A DNA stretch of 20,249 bases from Hylemonella sp. UBA2468 (GCA_002342165.1 DDPM01000045.1:7318-27566), one strand, 5' to 3'; shown: positions 1 through 9,546, numbered from the stretch's first letter. Notes: generated from the letters alone by a model not told the origin. Numbers and translations: made by a program.

Positions 1-368
1 AACACGACTTTACGGGCGGCAGCCCGAGCTTGTGCGGGGCTTTTAGCCACGATCAAACCCACGACCTGACCTTGGTATTCCACGACTTGATCGGCAAATA
101 TCGGCTCGTCGTGAATGACACTGCCTTGCATGAATGAACCCGGGACATCACCAGCCAGCACAACCCCGGCCACGCCAGGGCAGGCCAAGGCCATTTGGGT
201 ATCGATACGGTTCAATCGTCCATGAGCCAGAGGGGACATGATGGGGGCAGCGAACAAGGTGCCCCTGACTTCAGGGATATCGTCCACATACAAGGCCTCA
301 CCCGTGACGTGGGCTCGGGCACTTTCATGTGGATAAGCCTGTCCTTGACTCGGCCAGTGGGTACTCAT
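1..368 (-). CDS. xdhB: Xanthine dehydrogenase large subunit XdhB, N-terminal part (cut by window edge)
   Basis: This is the molybdopterin-binding subunit of xanthine dehydrogenase, which with XdhA oxidises hypoxanthine and xanthine to urate in the cytoplasm. About 122 codons are visible from the ATG at 368; the rest lies beyond the left edge. My translation starts MSTHWPSQGQAYPHESARAH and continues with TGEALYVDDIP, APIMSPLAHGRL, DEPIFADQVVEYQGQ and a VGLIVAKSPAQARAA stretch. This is the a/b hammerhead domain that opens this subunit family. The ATG overlaps the xdhA stop codon in an ATGA junction, so the two subunits are probably translationally coupled. The molybdenum-cofactor domain and any xdhC are outside the window. 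The family call is firm; the symbol follows the two-subunit bacterial naming. Confidence 0.9.
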   Translation of the reverse strand, partial: MSTHWPSQGQAYPHESARAHVTGEALYVDDIPEVRGTLFAAPIMSPLAHGRLNRIDTQMALACPGVAGVVLAGDVPGSFMQGSVIHDEPIFADQVVEYQGQVVGLIVAKSPAQARAAARKVV

Positions 369-1891
369 GCTCCAGCCTCAGGTTGATGTATGACGGTATC
401 CGATTCGCTTAAAACACTGAAGTGTGCAAAGGTGCGAAGATCACTTAAATCCAAATGTTTCAGACCTTGGCTTTCCAACCAAAAGCGCTGCCAAAAGGCT
501 TGCAGGACGGACCTTCGGTAGTCGGCACTGGCGCGCAAATCACTCAAGGGCTCAAATTCTTGCTGCATGGTCTGGCCAGCTTGTTGTGCCATCGACTTTG
601 TCCAAGGTTGTCCCTGAAGCAATGCTTCGGTTTTGAGGGCTCGCTTGGGTGTATCGGCTACGCCGCCGACACCCACGCTGGCACCAACAATCAAGCCGTT
701 ATCCAGTTTTAATTGGATGGCAGCACATACAGCCGAGATGTCGTCGTCGTAGCGTTTGGACACCTTGTAAGCGCTGAGCCGTTCACCTTGTTGAGGCTTG
801 GGAACTTTGATCCAGGCCAGCAATTCACCGGATTGAAGAATGTTTTTACGGTAGCCCGTATAAAAATTTTCCAGTGGCACCTCACGGTGAAGAACTTGCC
901 CATGGCTGTGTCGCATCAACACCAGATTGGCCCCAAGGGCAATGAGCAAAGGCATGCTGTCGCCAATGGGAGAACCGTTGGCTACATTACCACCCAGGGT
1001 GCCTGAGTTTCGAACCTGCTGACCTGCAAATCGGTTGAAAAAGTTCTTCAACATGGGACGCTGCTTGACGAGCACTTCGAAAGCCTGAGCAAGGGGTACT
1101 GCTGCGCCGATCGCAATATGGTGGGGGTAGTCTTCCACTCGCCGCAAAGTGTCCACTCGGCTGAGGTCAATGGCCAGATCAAATCTCAGCTGTTGTTTGG
1201 TGATCCACAGGCCCACATCGGTTGCGCCAGCGATGAGTTGGGCCTTAGGATAAGCAGCACGCAGACTGAGTAAATCTGAGAGTGTGTTGGGCATGAGGTA
1301 GCCAGTTTCGGATGCGGATTCGTCAAAGCTGGGGGTTGGTTTCAATTGAGAAAGTGTTTGGGTGCGGTCAATCTTGGGAGCCCTTGCTGCTTGGGCTAAT
1401 TCATTCATCATCAGCGCGGCATCGAGAATAGGACGATAGCCTGTGCAACGGCATAAGTTGCCACTTAATTGTTCTTGTGCGTGATCACGTGAGATGGAGT
1501 GTCCTTGGCACACGGTGTTTTCATAAAGGGCCACCATGCTCATGACAAAACCCGGAGTACAAAAGCCGCACTGGGAGCCGTGGCAACGGACCATGGCCTC
1601 CTGCGCAGGATGCAGATTGCCGGATTTGTTCAGATCTTCAACAGTCCATACAGCCAGGCCATTGACGGCATGGGCTGGTCGAATGCAGCTGTTGATTGCC
1701 AGAAGCTCAAGTCTTTCCTGACCGATCTGTCCAATGAGGACAGTGCATGCGCCGCAATCTCCGCTTGCGCAACCTTCTTTAGTTCCGGTCAATTCAAGGT
1801 CTTCACGCAGCACTTCCAAGAGCGTGCGCGCGGGCGGGACTTGCGACAACGACTTCCATTGACCGTTAAGTAATAGTCGAAGTGTATTCAT
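365..1891 (-). CDS. xdhA: Xanthine dehydrogenase small subunit XdhA (2Fe-2S and FAD domains)
   Basis: This 508-residue electron-transfer subunit of xanthine dehydrogenase carries electrons from the molybdenum site in XdhB through two 2Fe-2S clusters to FAD and NAD. The ferredoxin-type cluster ligands are C41, C46, C49 and C69. The second cluster domain shows QCGFC (C108, C111) and LCRCTGY (C147, C149). The FAD-binding domain follows from about residue 200, with LIAGATDVGLW and the conserved GGNVANGSPIGDS stretch near residue 300, then the C-terminal CO-dehydrogenase-flavoprotein domain. Length is normal for the split bacterial form. The ATG at 1891 overlaps the guaD stop by ATGA and its own stop overlaps the xdhB start, so guaD-xdhA-xdhB form one tightly coupled unit. 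All cluster cysteines are present, so it should be functional. Confidence 0.96.
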   Translation of the reverse strand: MNTLRLLLNGQWKSLSQVPPARTLLEVLREDLELTGTKEGCASGDCGACTVLIGQIGQERLELLAINSCIRPAHAVNGLAVWTVEDLNKSGNLHPAQEAMVRCHGSQCGFCTPGFVMSMVALYENTVCQGHSISRDHAQEQLSGNLCRCTGYRPILDAALMMNELAQAARAPKIDRTQTLSQLKPTPSFDESASETGYLMPNTLSDLLSLRAAYPKAQLIAGATDVGLWITKQQLRFDLAIDLSRVDTLRRVEDYPHHIAIGAAVPLAQAFEVLVKQRPMLKNFFNRFAGQQVRNSGTLGGNVANGSPIGDSMPLLIALGANLVLMRHSHGQVLHREVPLENFYTGYRKNILQSGELLAWIKVPKPQQGERLSAYKVSKRYDDDISAVCAAIQLKLDNGLIVGASVGVGGVADTPKRALKTEALLQGQPWTKSMAQQAGQTMQQEFEPLSDLRASADYRRSVLQAFWQRFWLESQGLKHLDLSDLRTFAHFSVLSESDTVIHQPEAGA

Positions 1892-3228
1892 GGATCCCCT
1901 CGGGTAGTCTTAGCCAACAAGGTACGCTCGATAAGACGGTCGTCACCCAGTACGATGAGTGCAAACAACAATTCATCCAAGTTTTGGGCTTGCGCTGTAC
2001 GACGTGCCAAAAGTGGGCTGGCTTGTGGATTCAGCACAAGCACATCGGCATCGCAACCGGGCATCAAATTGCCCACCACACCCTCCAAGCCAAGGGCTTG
2101 TGCTGCTCCTGCAGTGTGTTGCCACCATAAGTGTTGAGGTTTGGTGGAGTAGGCCGCACGCTGGTGTGGAGGGGCATTTTGGGCGATGTAAAAAGCTGCC
2201 AGCATGGTGGCAAAAGGGCTCAGACTTGTACCACCGCCCACATCGCTGGCCAAGCCATATAAAAAACCATGTTGCTCAGCCGCTTGGTAATCAAAAAAAC
2301 CGCTTCCCAAAAACAAATTGCTGGTGGGACAGATGGCGGCTGCAGTATGACGATGTCGTAGCAGTTCAAAATCTGGGGCATCAAGGTGCAGGCAATGCGC
2401 ATAAAGGGATCGTTCACGCAGCAAACCAAAGTGGTCATACACGCTTAAATAGCTCCGTTCCTCGGGATAAAGGCGCTTGACCCAGGCAATTTCATCCATG
2501 TTTTCAGCAACATGCGATTGGATCCACACATCAGGGTATTGGGCTGCCAGCAATCCCGCACCTTTCAACTGTGCGGCACTACAGCTGGGAACAAAACGCG
2601 GGCTGATGGCGTAGCCCAGTCGGTCTACGCCATGCCATCGTTGTATCAGCAACTCGGAGTCCACAAGACTTTGTTCCGTATCGTTACATAGACCCCCTGG
2701 CGCATGCTGGTCCATCAAACACAAACCAGTGATCAGCCGCATGTGGCGGCCTTGCGCAGCCTCAAACAATGCATTGACCGAAGCTGTATGCGCCGTTGCG
2801 AAGGTCAGCGCGGTGGTGACTCCATGGCGCTCCAACTCATCCAGAAACAGGCTTGCAACTTCGGCGCTGTGAGTCGGGTCTGCAAACCGTTGCTCTTGTT
2901 TAAAGGTGTATTGGTTCAGCCAGGTGAGAAGACCGCTGGCAGGAGAGCCAATGACATCCAGCTGTGGGTAATGCACATGCAGGTCGATAAACCCGGGTGC
3001 CAAAATCCGACCCTTCAAGTTTTCGATATGCCCGTTGATCAGAGCGTCCGGATGGTCGAAATTCCACTTTTTGAGCGTGGTTTGGTAGGGGCCCGCAGCT
3101 AATATGACCTCTCGCCCGGGGTTCGGGTCTGAGGTGCCGATGATGAGCAGTCCATCATCCTCCAGGTTTGCCCTGACCATAGCCCCTTGGCCCGAGAACC
3201 ACAACAATGAGGCTCGAATAGCTTTCAT
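1888..3228 (-). CDS. guaD: Guanine deaminase
   Basis: This amidohydrolase (446 residues) converts guanine to xanthine and ammonia, supplying xanthine to XdhAB encoded immediately downstream. The metal-site residues expected for this family are all visible: H84 and H86 in FIDLHVHYPQ, H239 in QSHVAEN, H278 in YAHCLHL and D329 in ASDVGGGTS. ISPRFVPSCS near residue 210 is a further hallmark that separates guanine deaminase from other amidohydrolases. The ATG at 3228 is preceded only by a weak GAG-type ribosome site. It lies 102 bases after the binding-protein gene stop on the same strand, with no clear terminator or promoter between. The 3' end overlaps xdhA by ATGA. The context fits purine catabolism for nitrogen. 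Confidence 0.95.
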   Translation of the reverse strand: MKAIRASLLWFSGQGAMVRANLEDDGLLIIGTSDPNPGREVILAAGPYQTTLKKWNFDHPDALINGHIENLKGRILAPGFIDLHVHYPQLDVIGSPASGLLTWLNQYTFKQEQRFADPTHSAEVASLFLDELERHGVTTALTFATAHTASVNALFEAAQGRHMRLITGLCLMDQHAPGGLCNDTEQSLVDSELLIQRWHGVDRLGYAISPRFVPSCSAAQLKGAGLLAAQYPDVWIQSHVAENMDEIAWVKRLYPEERSYLSVYDHFGLLRERSLYAHCLHLDAPDFELLRHRHTAAAICPTSNLFLGSGFFDYQAAEQHGFLYGLASDVGGGTSLSPFATMLAAFYIAQNAPPHQRAAYSTKPQHLWWQHTAGAAQALGLEGVVGNLMPGCDADVLVLNPQASPLLARRTAQAQNLDELLFALIVLGDDRLIERTLLAKTTRGDP

Positions 3229-3330
3229 GTTGCTCGTGATCTCAGGTCATTTATTGATTTAGAGCTAACAGTAAGTGCCAGGCTCCCTCAAACATCCTCA
3301 AGGGCAAAGCCATATTTGCAACAACCCGAT

Positions 3331-4455
3331 TTACTTGCTTCCTGGAATCTTGCCCTCGACACCTTTGACATAAAAATTGGTCGCTCCAAGGAACTTATCG
3401 TCAGCGGTTTCCCCATCTTTCAAGATCTCTTTTCCGGACTGGTCCTTGATCGGACCTTTCCAGATGTTGAAAGTGCCGGCCTTGAGTCCGCTCTTGATTT
3501 CATCGATCCTGGCCTTGGTTTCAGAGGGCACATCCTCAGCGATTGACACCAAATCAATGGCACCCTCTTTGACTCCCCACCAGACACCGCCGTCCCCTTT
3601 CCAGTTGCCTTCCAGCACATCTCGGGTGGTCTTCACATAATAGGGCGCCCAATTGATGATGGCAGACGCCAAGTGGGCTTTGGGTCCGTAGGCGGTCATA
3701 TCCGAGTCCCAGCCAAAGGCACGTTTACCCTTGCTTTCTGCGGTCTTGAGCACTGCAGCAGAGTCGGTATTTTGGAACAGCACGTCAGCGCCGCTATTGA
3801 TCAGGGAGGTGGCAGCTTCGGTTTCTTTGGGAGGATCGAACCAGGCATTCACCCAAACAACTTTGGTTTTGATATTAGGGTTGACGGTTTGCGCGCCCAA
3901 TGTGAAGCTATTGATATTGCGGATCACCTCAGGTATGGGTATGGAGGCGACAACACCCAAAGTACCATTTTGGGTCATCTTGCCAGCAATGATTCCAGCC
4001 ATGTAAGCGCCTTCATAAGTTCTGCTGTCGTAGGAGTTCATGTTTGCGGCCCGCTTGTAACCGGTGGCATGTTCAAACTTCGTGTCTTTGAATTCGGCGG
4101 CCACTTTAAGCATGGGCTCCATGTAGCCGAAGGTCGTGCCGAAAACCAGCTTATTGCCTTGGGAGGCCATGTCACGAATCACTCGTTCAGCATCAGCCGA
4201 CTCGGGAACATTTTCCGTGAAGGTGGTGACGACTTTGTCGCCAAACTCTTTTTCAATGGCTTTACGGCCATTGTCGTGTGCAAATGTCCAGCCGCCGTCT
4301 CCTACGGGACCCACATAGGCAAAGGCAATTTTTAAAGGTTCGGCTTTAGGAGGTGTCGCGGCGGGAGTTTCAGTTTTCTTGCCACATCCCACGAGGAGAA
4401 GAGCAGCAAAAGCGACCACTGCCGCCAATGAATAACGTTTGCTTGAGCGGATCAT
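3331..4455 (-). CDS. BMP-family ABC transporter substrate-binding lipoprotein, probably purine or nucleoside specific
   Basis: This 374-residue protein of the BmpA/Med/PnrA family would bind its ligand outside the inner membrane and deliver it to the two permeases encoded just upstream. The N-terminus has a basic start and a hydrophobic run ending in the lipobox LLVGC, so C24 is the likely lipidated residue; a threonine/proline-rich linker follows. The family pattern is clear: KIAFAYVGPVGDGGWTFAHD, GTTFGYMEPM, ATGYKRAANMNSYDSRTYEGAY and INSGADVLFQNTDSAAVL. The ATG at 4455 has an AAGGA ribosome site upstream. Known members of the family bind nucleosides or related compounds; the adjacent guaD-xdhAB genes make a purine base or nucleoside the best guess, but the ligand cannot be read from sequence. 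The binding-protein gene is last in its transporter set. Confidence 0.9.
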   Translation of the reverse strand: MIRSSKRYSLAAVVAFAALLLVGCGKKTETPAATPPKAEPLKIAFAYVGPVGDGGWTFAHDNGRKAIEKEFGDKVVTTFTENVPESADAERVIRDMASQGNKLVFGTTFGYMEPMLKVAAEFKDTKFEHATGYKRAANMNSYDSRTYEGAYMAGIIAGKMTQNGTLGVVASIPIPEVIRNINSFTLGAQTVNPNIKTKVVWVNAWFDPPKETEAATSLINSGADVLFQNTDSAAVLKTAESKGKRAFGWDSDMTAYGPKAHLASAIINWAPYYVKTTRDVLEGNWKGDGGVWWGVKEGAIDLVSIAEDVPSETKARIDEIKSGLKAGTFNIWKGPIKDQSGKEILKDGETADDKFLGATNFYVKGVEGKIPGSK

Positions 4456-4534
4456 GGTTTTCCTTTTTTAAGAGAATTAATGATAAAAAAATTCAGAATA
4501 CTCATTTGAAGGCAATAAGCTTGTTTTGCATAAA

Positions 4535-5461
4535 TCAAGCCGAAGGGCTGTAGGGTTTGCCCAATGATGCCGGTATATTCAGTTTAATCCAATCAGAATT
4601 TCGCGAGATCATGACCAGCACCACAATATTGGCCAAGTAGGGCAACATGGTCAGAAATTCGCTGGAAACGTCAACGCCAGCGCCCTGGAGATGAAATTGC
4701 AGCATCGTCACGAAACCAAACAAGTAGGCACCCAGCAATACCCGACCTGGACGCCAGGTGGCAAAAGTTGTCAGAGCCAAAGCAATCCAACCTTTGCCCG
4801 CCACCATGCCTTCAACCCAAAGGGGCGTGTAAATCACCGACAGGTAAGCACCGGCTAAGCCGCAAAGGGAACCACCAAACACAACCGCCCAAAGACGCAG
4901 GCGTCTTACGGGATAGCCCAAGGCATGAGCAGAATCAGGGTTTTCGCCAATACCACGCAAGATCAGACCTTGCCGGGTTTTATTGAGAAAGTAAATCATT
5001 GCCAAAGACAGTAACACTGCCGCATAGACCAGTGGGTGTTGCTTGAAGAGTGCATTGCCCAACCAGGGGATGTCGCTCAGAAATGGCACTTGAAAGTGAG
5101 TCCGCTCGGGCAGCGTGGATTGGACATAGGATGTGCCGACGAAGGCAGAAATTCCGGTGCCAAAGAGCGTCATGGCCAGACCCGTAGCGTATTGATTGCT
5201 GCCCAACCAAATCGTGAGCACGCCAAAAATTCCGGCCAGGCCAGCACCAACTAGCATACCGACCACAAAACCCAGCCCATCACTTCCGGTATGAACCACG
5301 CATGCGAAACCCGCCATGGCTGCACACAACATCATGCCTTCTGCGCCCAGGTTGACAACGCCGGCCTTTTCGTTGATGAGCAGCCCCAGTGCTGCAAAAG
5401 CAAGCACTGTCCCTGCATTAAGGGATGCGGCGACCAATAAAGCATAGGTGTCCCATATCAT
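4535..5461 (-). CDS. ABC transporter permease, second permease of the BMP-type importer
   Basis: This 308-residue hydrophobic protein with roughly eight to nine membrane segments is the second half of the membrane channel for the purine-type importer. It shows NEKAGVVNLGAEGMMLCAA near residue 27 and GIGENPDSAHALGYPV near residue 194. Both are typical of the branched-chain/sugar-type permeases (BPD_transp_2) that accompany BMP binding proteins, of the YufQ type. The start overlaps the stop of the other permease by ATGA (5458-5461), so the two are coupled. A 79-base AT-rich gap separates it from the binding-protein gene downstream. I see no convincing promoter or terminator in the gap, only a weak 5-bp GCTTG/CAAGC pairing around the stop codon. 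Confidence 0.92.
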   Translation of the reverse strand: MIWDTYALLVAASLNAGTVLAFAALGLLINEKAGVVNLGAEGMMLCAAMAGFACVVHTGSDGLGFVVGMLVGAGLAGIFGVLTIWLGSNQYATGLAMTLFGTGISAFVGTSYVQSTLPERTHFQVPFLSDIPWLGNALFKQHPLVYAAVLLSLAMIYFLNKTRQGLILRGIGENPDSAHALGYPVRRLRLWAVVFGGSLCGLAGAYLSVIYTPLWVEGMVAGKGWIALALTTFATWRPGRVLLGAYLFGFVTMLQFHLQGAGVDVSSEFLTMLPYLANIVVLVMISRNSDWIKLNIPASLGKPYSPSA

Positions 5462-6522
5462 GATGGATTCCTCAGCCAGCGCAAGCGATAGTGAAGCAGC
5501 GTGTCACATGCCAGCAAATTGAAAAGCAATAGGCCCTGAAAGACACCAGTCAAGGATTTGGTCAATCCCATGCGGGATTGGGCCATTTCCCCGCCAATGT
5601 AAAACATGCTCATCAGTAGGGCCGAAAAGACCAAGCCTATGGGGTGCAACCGACCTACAAAAGCCACAATGATCGCTGCAAAACCATAGCCCGTGGGAAA
5701 GTTGTGCGTGAGTTGACCAATTGGACCGGCCACCTCAAGGGCGCCTGCCAAACCTGCTGCGCCTCCTGAAAACAAGAGGGAAGACCATAATGCCTTGCGT
5801 GACGAAAATCCTGCGTAGCGTGCAGCAGCAGGGGCCATTCCATTGACCTGATGTTCCAGCCCTGCACGGGTTTTGAATAAAAAAAACCAGACGGCGACTA
5901 CGCCAACCATCGCCAGCAACACCCCAATATTGACCCTTACCCCGGGTATGAGCTTCGGAACTTGCGTGGGCTGTGCAAAAGTTGGGGTTTGCGGAAAGTT
6001 AAATCCTTGCGGGTCTTTCCATGGACCATTCACCAAGAACATCAGCATTTGCACGGCCACATATACCAACATCAGGCTTACCAAGATTTCGTTGGCATTA
6101 AAGCGGTCGCGCAAAACCGCGGTGATGGCAGACCAAAGCAAACCGCCCAATACGCCAGCTGCAAGAATGACGACCACGATCCAGGCTGAGGAGGTATGGC
6201 TTGCTGTTAAGGCAACCCCAGTGGCAAAAATGGCACCCAAAATGTATTGACCTTCCGCACCGATGTTCCACACATTGGCTCGAAACGCCACGGCAAGACC
6301 CAAAGCAATGATGAGCAAGGGCGTCGCCTTGACCAGTAACTCGCCCCATGCGCGCATGTTTTGAACCGGGAGCCAGAAGAACATTTGCAGGCCCCGAAGC
6401 GGATCCTTGCCCAGCGCTGCAAAAAGCGCCAATCCCATCAGGGCGGTCAAGGTCAATGCCAGCCAAGGTGAGCCATACTTCCAAAACCCAGATACCTCGG
6501 GGCGCGCATCAAGCCTGAGCAT
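5458..6522 (-). CDS. ABC transporter permease, first permease of the BMP-type importer
   Basis: This 354-residue inner-membrane protein forms the transport channel with the other permease. It has a cytoplasmic start, a first membrane helix near residues 22-42, and the family motif VAFRANVWNIGAEGQYILGA. Further downstream are NEILVSLMLVYVA and GYGFAAIIVAFVGRLHPIG, as in YufP-type permeases. I place the start at the ATG at 6522 (MLRLDARPEV) rather than the in-frame ATG at 6546, because a strong purine-rich ribosome site lies directly before 6522. The gene then overlaps the end of the ATPase gene by 14 bases. Its stop overlaps the next permease start by ATGA. Confidence 0.92.
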   Translation of the reverse strand: MLRLDARPEVSGFWKYGSPWLALTLTALMGLALFAALGKDPLRGLQMFFWLPVQNMRAWGELLVKATPLLIIALGLAVAFRANVWNIGAEGQYILGAIFATGVALTASHTSSAWIVVVILAAGVLGGLLWSAITAVLRDRFNANEILVSLMLVYVAVQMLMFLVNGPWKDPQGFNFPQTPTFAQPTQVPKLIPGVRVNIGVLLAMVGVVAVWFFLFKTRAGLEHQVNGMAPAAARYAGFSSRKALWSSLLFSGGAAGLAGALEVAGPIGQLTHNFPTGYGFAAIIVAFVGRLHPIGLVFSALLMSMFYIGGEMAQSRMGLTKSLTGVFQGLLLFNLLACDTLLHYRLRWLRNPS

Positions 6523-8065
6523 CTGACCCCTCCCTCCAAAGTCCACTCATCCATGCGCCAATTTGTAATAGGCTGGCTTGAGAGGTCAAAACCGCCGGAG
6601 AAAGTTGCCCCTGGGCCATCACCACAATACGGTCTGAAATTTCAAAAAGTTCTTCCAGCTCCTCACTCACGATGAGTACAGCACAACCCTTGTCACGCAG
6701 CGCCAAAATTTCTGAGCGTATCAATGCTGCTGCTCCGATGTCTACGCCCCATGTGGGTTGAGAAATGATCAGAACCTGAGGCTTGGCATCGATTTCGCGG
6801 CCCACCAGAAATTTTTGCAGATTGCCGCCTGACAGTGATCGAGCCCGAGCTTGGGGGCCGCTGGCTTTGACTCGAAATCTGGCCATGATTCTGGCGGCCT
6901 GAGCCTGAAGGGTTTGTGAATTGATCAGACCGCCTAGAAGTTTGGTGTAAGAGATGGCTTCTTGACGTGTCAGCAATAAATTCAAACACAGGTTGAGGTC
7001 CGGTACCGCGCCACGGCCGAGACGTTCCTCTGGTAAAAAGTGCAAGCCTAACTGGCGGCGTTGCATGGGTCCCAGGAGCGCCAAATCCTGTCCCGACAAC
7101 GTCACGCTGCCAGCATGTGGTCGCAGATCCTCACCGGACAAAACTCGCATCAATTCTTTCTGACCGTTGCCCGAAACACCGGCTATGCCCAACACTTCGC
7201 CAGAACGCACTTGCAGTGACACGGCTTTCAGGTCTATTCCAAAGGGGTCTTCACGATGCACAGAAACGTTATCCAAGGCCAAAACTTTGTAGCCTTGGGT
7301 AGGTTGACGAGTCAACTGAGTTGGTGGCTCAGCACCCATCATGAGGCGCGACAAATCCCCATGACTGGTGATTCTGGGGTCGCAGTGACCAGTTACTCGG
7401 CCATCTCGCAGTACGGTGCAGCTATGGCAGAGAGAGCGAATTTCATTGAGTTTGTGGCTGATGTACAAAATGCTGCAACCTTCACATGCCAATCGCCTGA
7501 GCACCGCAAATAGTTTTTCTACCGCCCCAGGCGATAGCACCGAAGTCGGTTCATCCAGAATCAAAACCCTGGGCTCTGTGAGCAAAGCACGGATCAGCTC
7601 CACACGCTGCATCTCTCCCACACTGAGTGTGGACACCATACGTTTGGGTTCGATGTCCAGTCCATAAGTTTTGCCTTTATCAATAATGGATTGAGACACT
7701 TCTTCGAGTTTCAGCGCGGAGTCCAAACCCAGCCAAATGTTTTCAGACACGCTCAAGGTGTTGAAGAGACTGAAATGTTGAAAAACCATACTGATGCCCA
7801 GGCTTCGGGCCATTTGCGGACTTTGTAACTTCTCAGTTTGTCCATTGATGGAGATGTTGCCGGCATCAGGTTTGACCGCCCCGTAAATGATCTTCATGAG
7901 CGTGGACTTTCCCGCTCCGTTTTCACCCAGTACCGCATGAATTTCCCCGGGCATCAGGGTCAAAGAGATGCTGTCGTTGGCCAACACCTCTCCATACCGT
8001 TTGGTAATGCCCGTTAGCCTGATTCTTGGAGCGTTGGAAGCTGGAGTGAAACGTTCTGACATCAT
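6509..8065 (-). CDS. Double ABC ATPase of the BMP-type (purine/nucleoside) importer
   Basis: This cytoplasmic ATPase of about 518 residues has two fused ABC domains and powers the importer. The first domain has Walker A GENGAGKST (about residues 47-55), signature LSVGEMQR and Walker B LILDEPTSVL. The second has the degenerate loop GVSGNGQKEL, signature LSGGNLQKF and IISQPTWGVD in place of the Walker B region. This asymmetry is normal for the YufO/sugar-type double ATPases. I chose the ATG at 8065 (MMSERF). The frame is open to a TTG at 8116, only two bases after the ureG stop, so a longer form starting there cannot be excluded. No promoter or terminator is evident between ureG and this gene, which suggests readthrough from the urease operon. 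Confidence 0.93.
   Translation of the reverse strand: MMSERFTPASNAPRIRLTGITKRYGEVLANDSISLTLMPGEIHAVLGENGAGKSTLMKIIYGAVKPDAGNISINGQTEKLQSPQMARSLGISMVFQHFSLFNTLSVSENIWLGLDSALKLEEVSQSIIDKGKTYGLDIEPKRMVSTLSVGEMQRVELIRALLTEPRVLILDEPTSVLSPGAVEKLFAVLRRLACEGCSILYISHKLNEIRSLCHSCTVLRDGRVTGHCDPRITSHGDLSRLMMGAEPPTQLTRQPTQGYKVLALDNVSVHREDPFGIDLKAVSLQVRSGEVLGIAGVSGNGQKELMRVLSGEDLRPHAGSVTLSGQDLALLGPMQRRQLGLHFLPEERLGRGAVPDLNLCLNLLLTRQEAISYTKLLGGLINSQTLQAQAARIMARFRVKASGPQARARSLSGGNLQKFLVGREIDAKPQVLIISQPTWGVDIGAAALIRSEILALRDKGCAVLIVSEELEELFEISDRIVVMAQGQLSPAVLTSQASLLQIGAWMSGLWREGSDAQA
6527..6537 (-). promoter_or_regulatory. Ribosome binding site for the first BMP-importer permease
   Basis: On the minus strand this reads GGAGGGAGGGG, ending four bases before the ATG at 6522. 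It is the strongest purine-rich site in the neighbourhood. It supports 6522 over the upstream in-frame ATG at 6546, which has no such site. It lies inside the last codons of the ATPase gene. Confidence 0.65.
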
Positions 8066-8118
8066 TTGAGGGCTGATGATGAAACAACTTTGATCGGCTT
8101 GTCCCAAATTTAGCAACG

Positions 8119-8778
8119 TCAGGTCAGTAAACCCTGCTGTTCAATAAAGCTGACCACATCGTCCAATCCTGTCAATGTCTTGAGGTTGGTCATGACAAAG
8201 GGTTTGAGGCCTTTGGCTTGCGTGCGCATACGACGGGTGTCGGCATCCATGACTTCCAAGCTGGCTCCCACAAAGGGGGCGAGATCGGTTTTGTTGATGA
8301 CCAACAAGTCGCTTTTGGTAATGCCGGGCCCGCCTTTGCGTGGAATTTTTTCACCGGCGGCGACGTCGATCACATAAATGGTCAGGTCGCTGAGTTCGGG
8401 GCTGAAGGTGGCGGCCAGGTTGTCGCCACCGCTTTCTACAAACACAATATCGGCATTGGGAAACTCTTCCAACATGCGGTCTATGGCTTCTAAGTTGATG
8501 GAAGCATCCTCTCTAATGGCGGTGTGTGGGCAGCCTCCGGTCTCTACCCCCAAAATGCGCTCGGCCGGTAGGGCTCCGCTAACGGTGAGCAAACGCTGAT
8601 CTTCTTTGGTGTAAATGTCGTTGGTGATGGCTACCAGGTCGTAGCGGGCGGACATGCGCTTGCACAGCATTTCAAGCAAAGTGGTTTTGCCAGAGCCCAC
8701 CGGGCCACCTATGCCTACGCGTAAGGGGGGCAATGTCTTGGTTCGGTGGGCAATGTGGTGAAGTGCAGATGTGGACAT
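8119..8778 (-). CDS. ureG: Urease accessory GTPase UreG
   Basis: This SIMIBI-class GTPase (219 residues) drives GTP-dependent nickel insertion into apo-urease together with UreD, UreF and UreE. The P-loop GPVGSGKTT spans residues 25-33. [10 protein letters not shown] follows, then the invariant metal-binding CPH motif (C83, H85), [16 protein letters not shown], and the guanine-specificity motif NKTDLA. Length and motif order are exactly those of the family. The ATG at 8778 lacks a good ribosome site and lies 27 bases after the ureF stop. It is the last urease gene on this strand; the next gene is the purine importer ATPase. Confidence 0.98.
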   Translation of the reverse strand: MSTSALHHIAHRTKTLPPLRVGIGGPVGSGKTTLLEMLCKRMSARYDLVAITNDIYTKEDQRLLTVSGALPAERILGVETGGCPHTAIREDASINLEAIDRMLEEFPNADIVFVESGGDNLAATFSPELSDLTIYVIDVAAGEKIPRKGGPGITKSDLLVINKTDLAPFVGASLEVMDADTRRMRTQAKGLKPFVMTNLKTLTGLDDVVSFIEQQGLLT

Positions 8779-8805
8779 GAAAAAAATGAAGTGGGTTTGA
8801 GTGAC

Positions 8806-9546
8806 CTAAGACCTAAATAGCCTTGAGTATTGGGTTTCATGTTGGCTGGACAAAATGGCCAGCATGGGTGAGAAAGCTTGGCGGTCAGATTCAGGCTGAA
8901 AGCAAGCATTGTGTGCCACGCTTGGGAGCTCTTCAGACAGTCTGAGCAAAATGCGCTGTCCCGCACTTTGTCCTAAAGGCACAGCCTTGAGGGCTGCTTG
9001 CACCATGTTTTCTGACCATCCAAAAGCGTAAGAGAGCAGGCCGTCTTTTACAGTGGCTTGTGTGCCGCTTACAGCCAAGGCAAAGGCCAGAGGATAAGTG
9101 GGCTCCAGTCGGGCGCACAACTCAAGGTGCATTTGGGTCACGGTTGAAAAGAGGGCAAAGTTTGAGTGCGCTTGGTTGCGCAACCAATCCAACATCGAGT
9201 GTCCCATTTGAACGGTTTGCAACCGTATTTCATGGGTTTCTCTGGTTTGCAAACACCATTGGTTGAGTTTGTGAAGGCGTTCAGATTGGGGGGGGTCCTG
9301 AGCTAATAGTCGCCATGCTTGTATGGCTTGAGCTAACAAAGGTAAATCTGAGCGCGCCAAATTCAGATGGAGTTGGTCCAGCAACCAGTTGCAGGCCTCT
9401 TGCTCACAAGTCACCAAGCCTGACTCCACTGCAGCCTCTAAGCCCTCGGAGTAAGAAAACCCCCCTACCGGCAAGGCAGGCGAGGCCAACCACATCAATT
9501 TCAGAAGGCTGTCAGAAGTTAAGGTGGCGTCAGTGTTTGTGCTCAT
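8806..9546 (-). CDS. ureF: Urease accessory protein UreF
   Basis: UreF bridges UreD-bound apo-urease and UreG during nickel-centre assembly and gates the GTPase. The protein (246 residues from the chosen start) shows [22 protein letters not shown] near the N-terminus, [18 protein letters not shown] in the middle and the C-terminal [11 protein letters not shown] ending. I give the ATG at 9546 (MSTNTD) as the minimal start, overlapping ureE by 17 bases. In-frame ATGs at 9552, 9561, 9576 and 9591 are also possible. Those at 9561 and 9576 are each preceded by AGG about eight bases upstream, contributed by the tandem repeat that encodes the UreE tail. The true start is therefore uncertain by up to 15 residues; the identity is not. 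Confidence 0.95.
   Translation of the reverse strand: MSTNTDATLTSDSLLKLMWLASPALPVGGFSYSEGLEAAVESGLVTCEQEACNWLLDQLHLNLARSDLPLLAQAIQAWRLLAQDPPQSERLHKLNQWCLQTRETHEIRLQTVQMGHSMLDWLRNQAHSNFALFSTVTQMHLELCARLEPTYPLAFALAVSGTQATVKDGLLSYAFGWSENMVQAALKAVPLGQSAGQRILLRLSEELPSVAHNACFQPESDRQAFSPMLAILSSQHETQYSRLFRS

Noticed and set aside
3229..3330. Gap between the BMP binding-protein gene and guaD searched for a promoter, terminator or purine riboswitch
   Set aside because: Only short imperfect pairings such as CCCT/AGGG were seen; no riboswitch core or convincing promoter boxes.
3673..4335. 220-codon open frame on the plus strand over the BMP binding-protein gene
   Set aside because: Antisense shadow of a clear BMP-family lipoprotein gene; no ribosome site or domain of its own.
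4519..4540. GCTTG/CAAGC pairing at the end of the second BMP-importer permease
   Set aside because: Only five pairs with a 12-base AT-rich loop and no following T-run; too weak to call a terminator.
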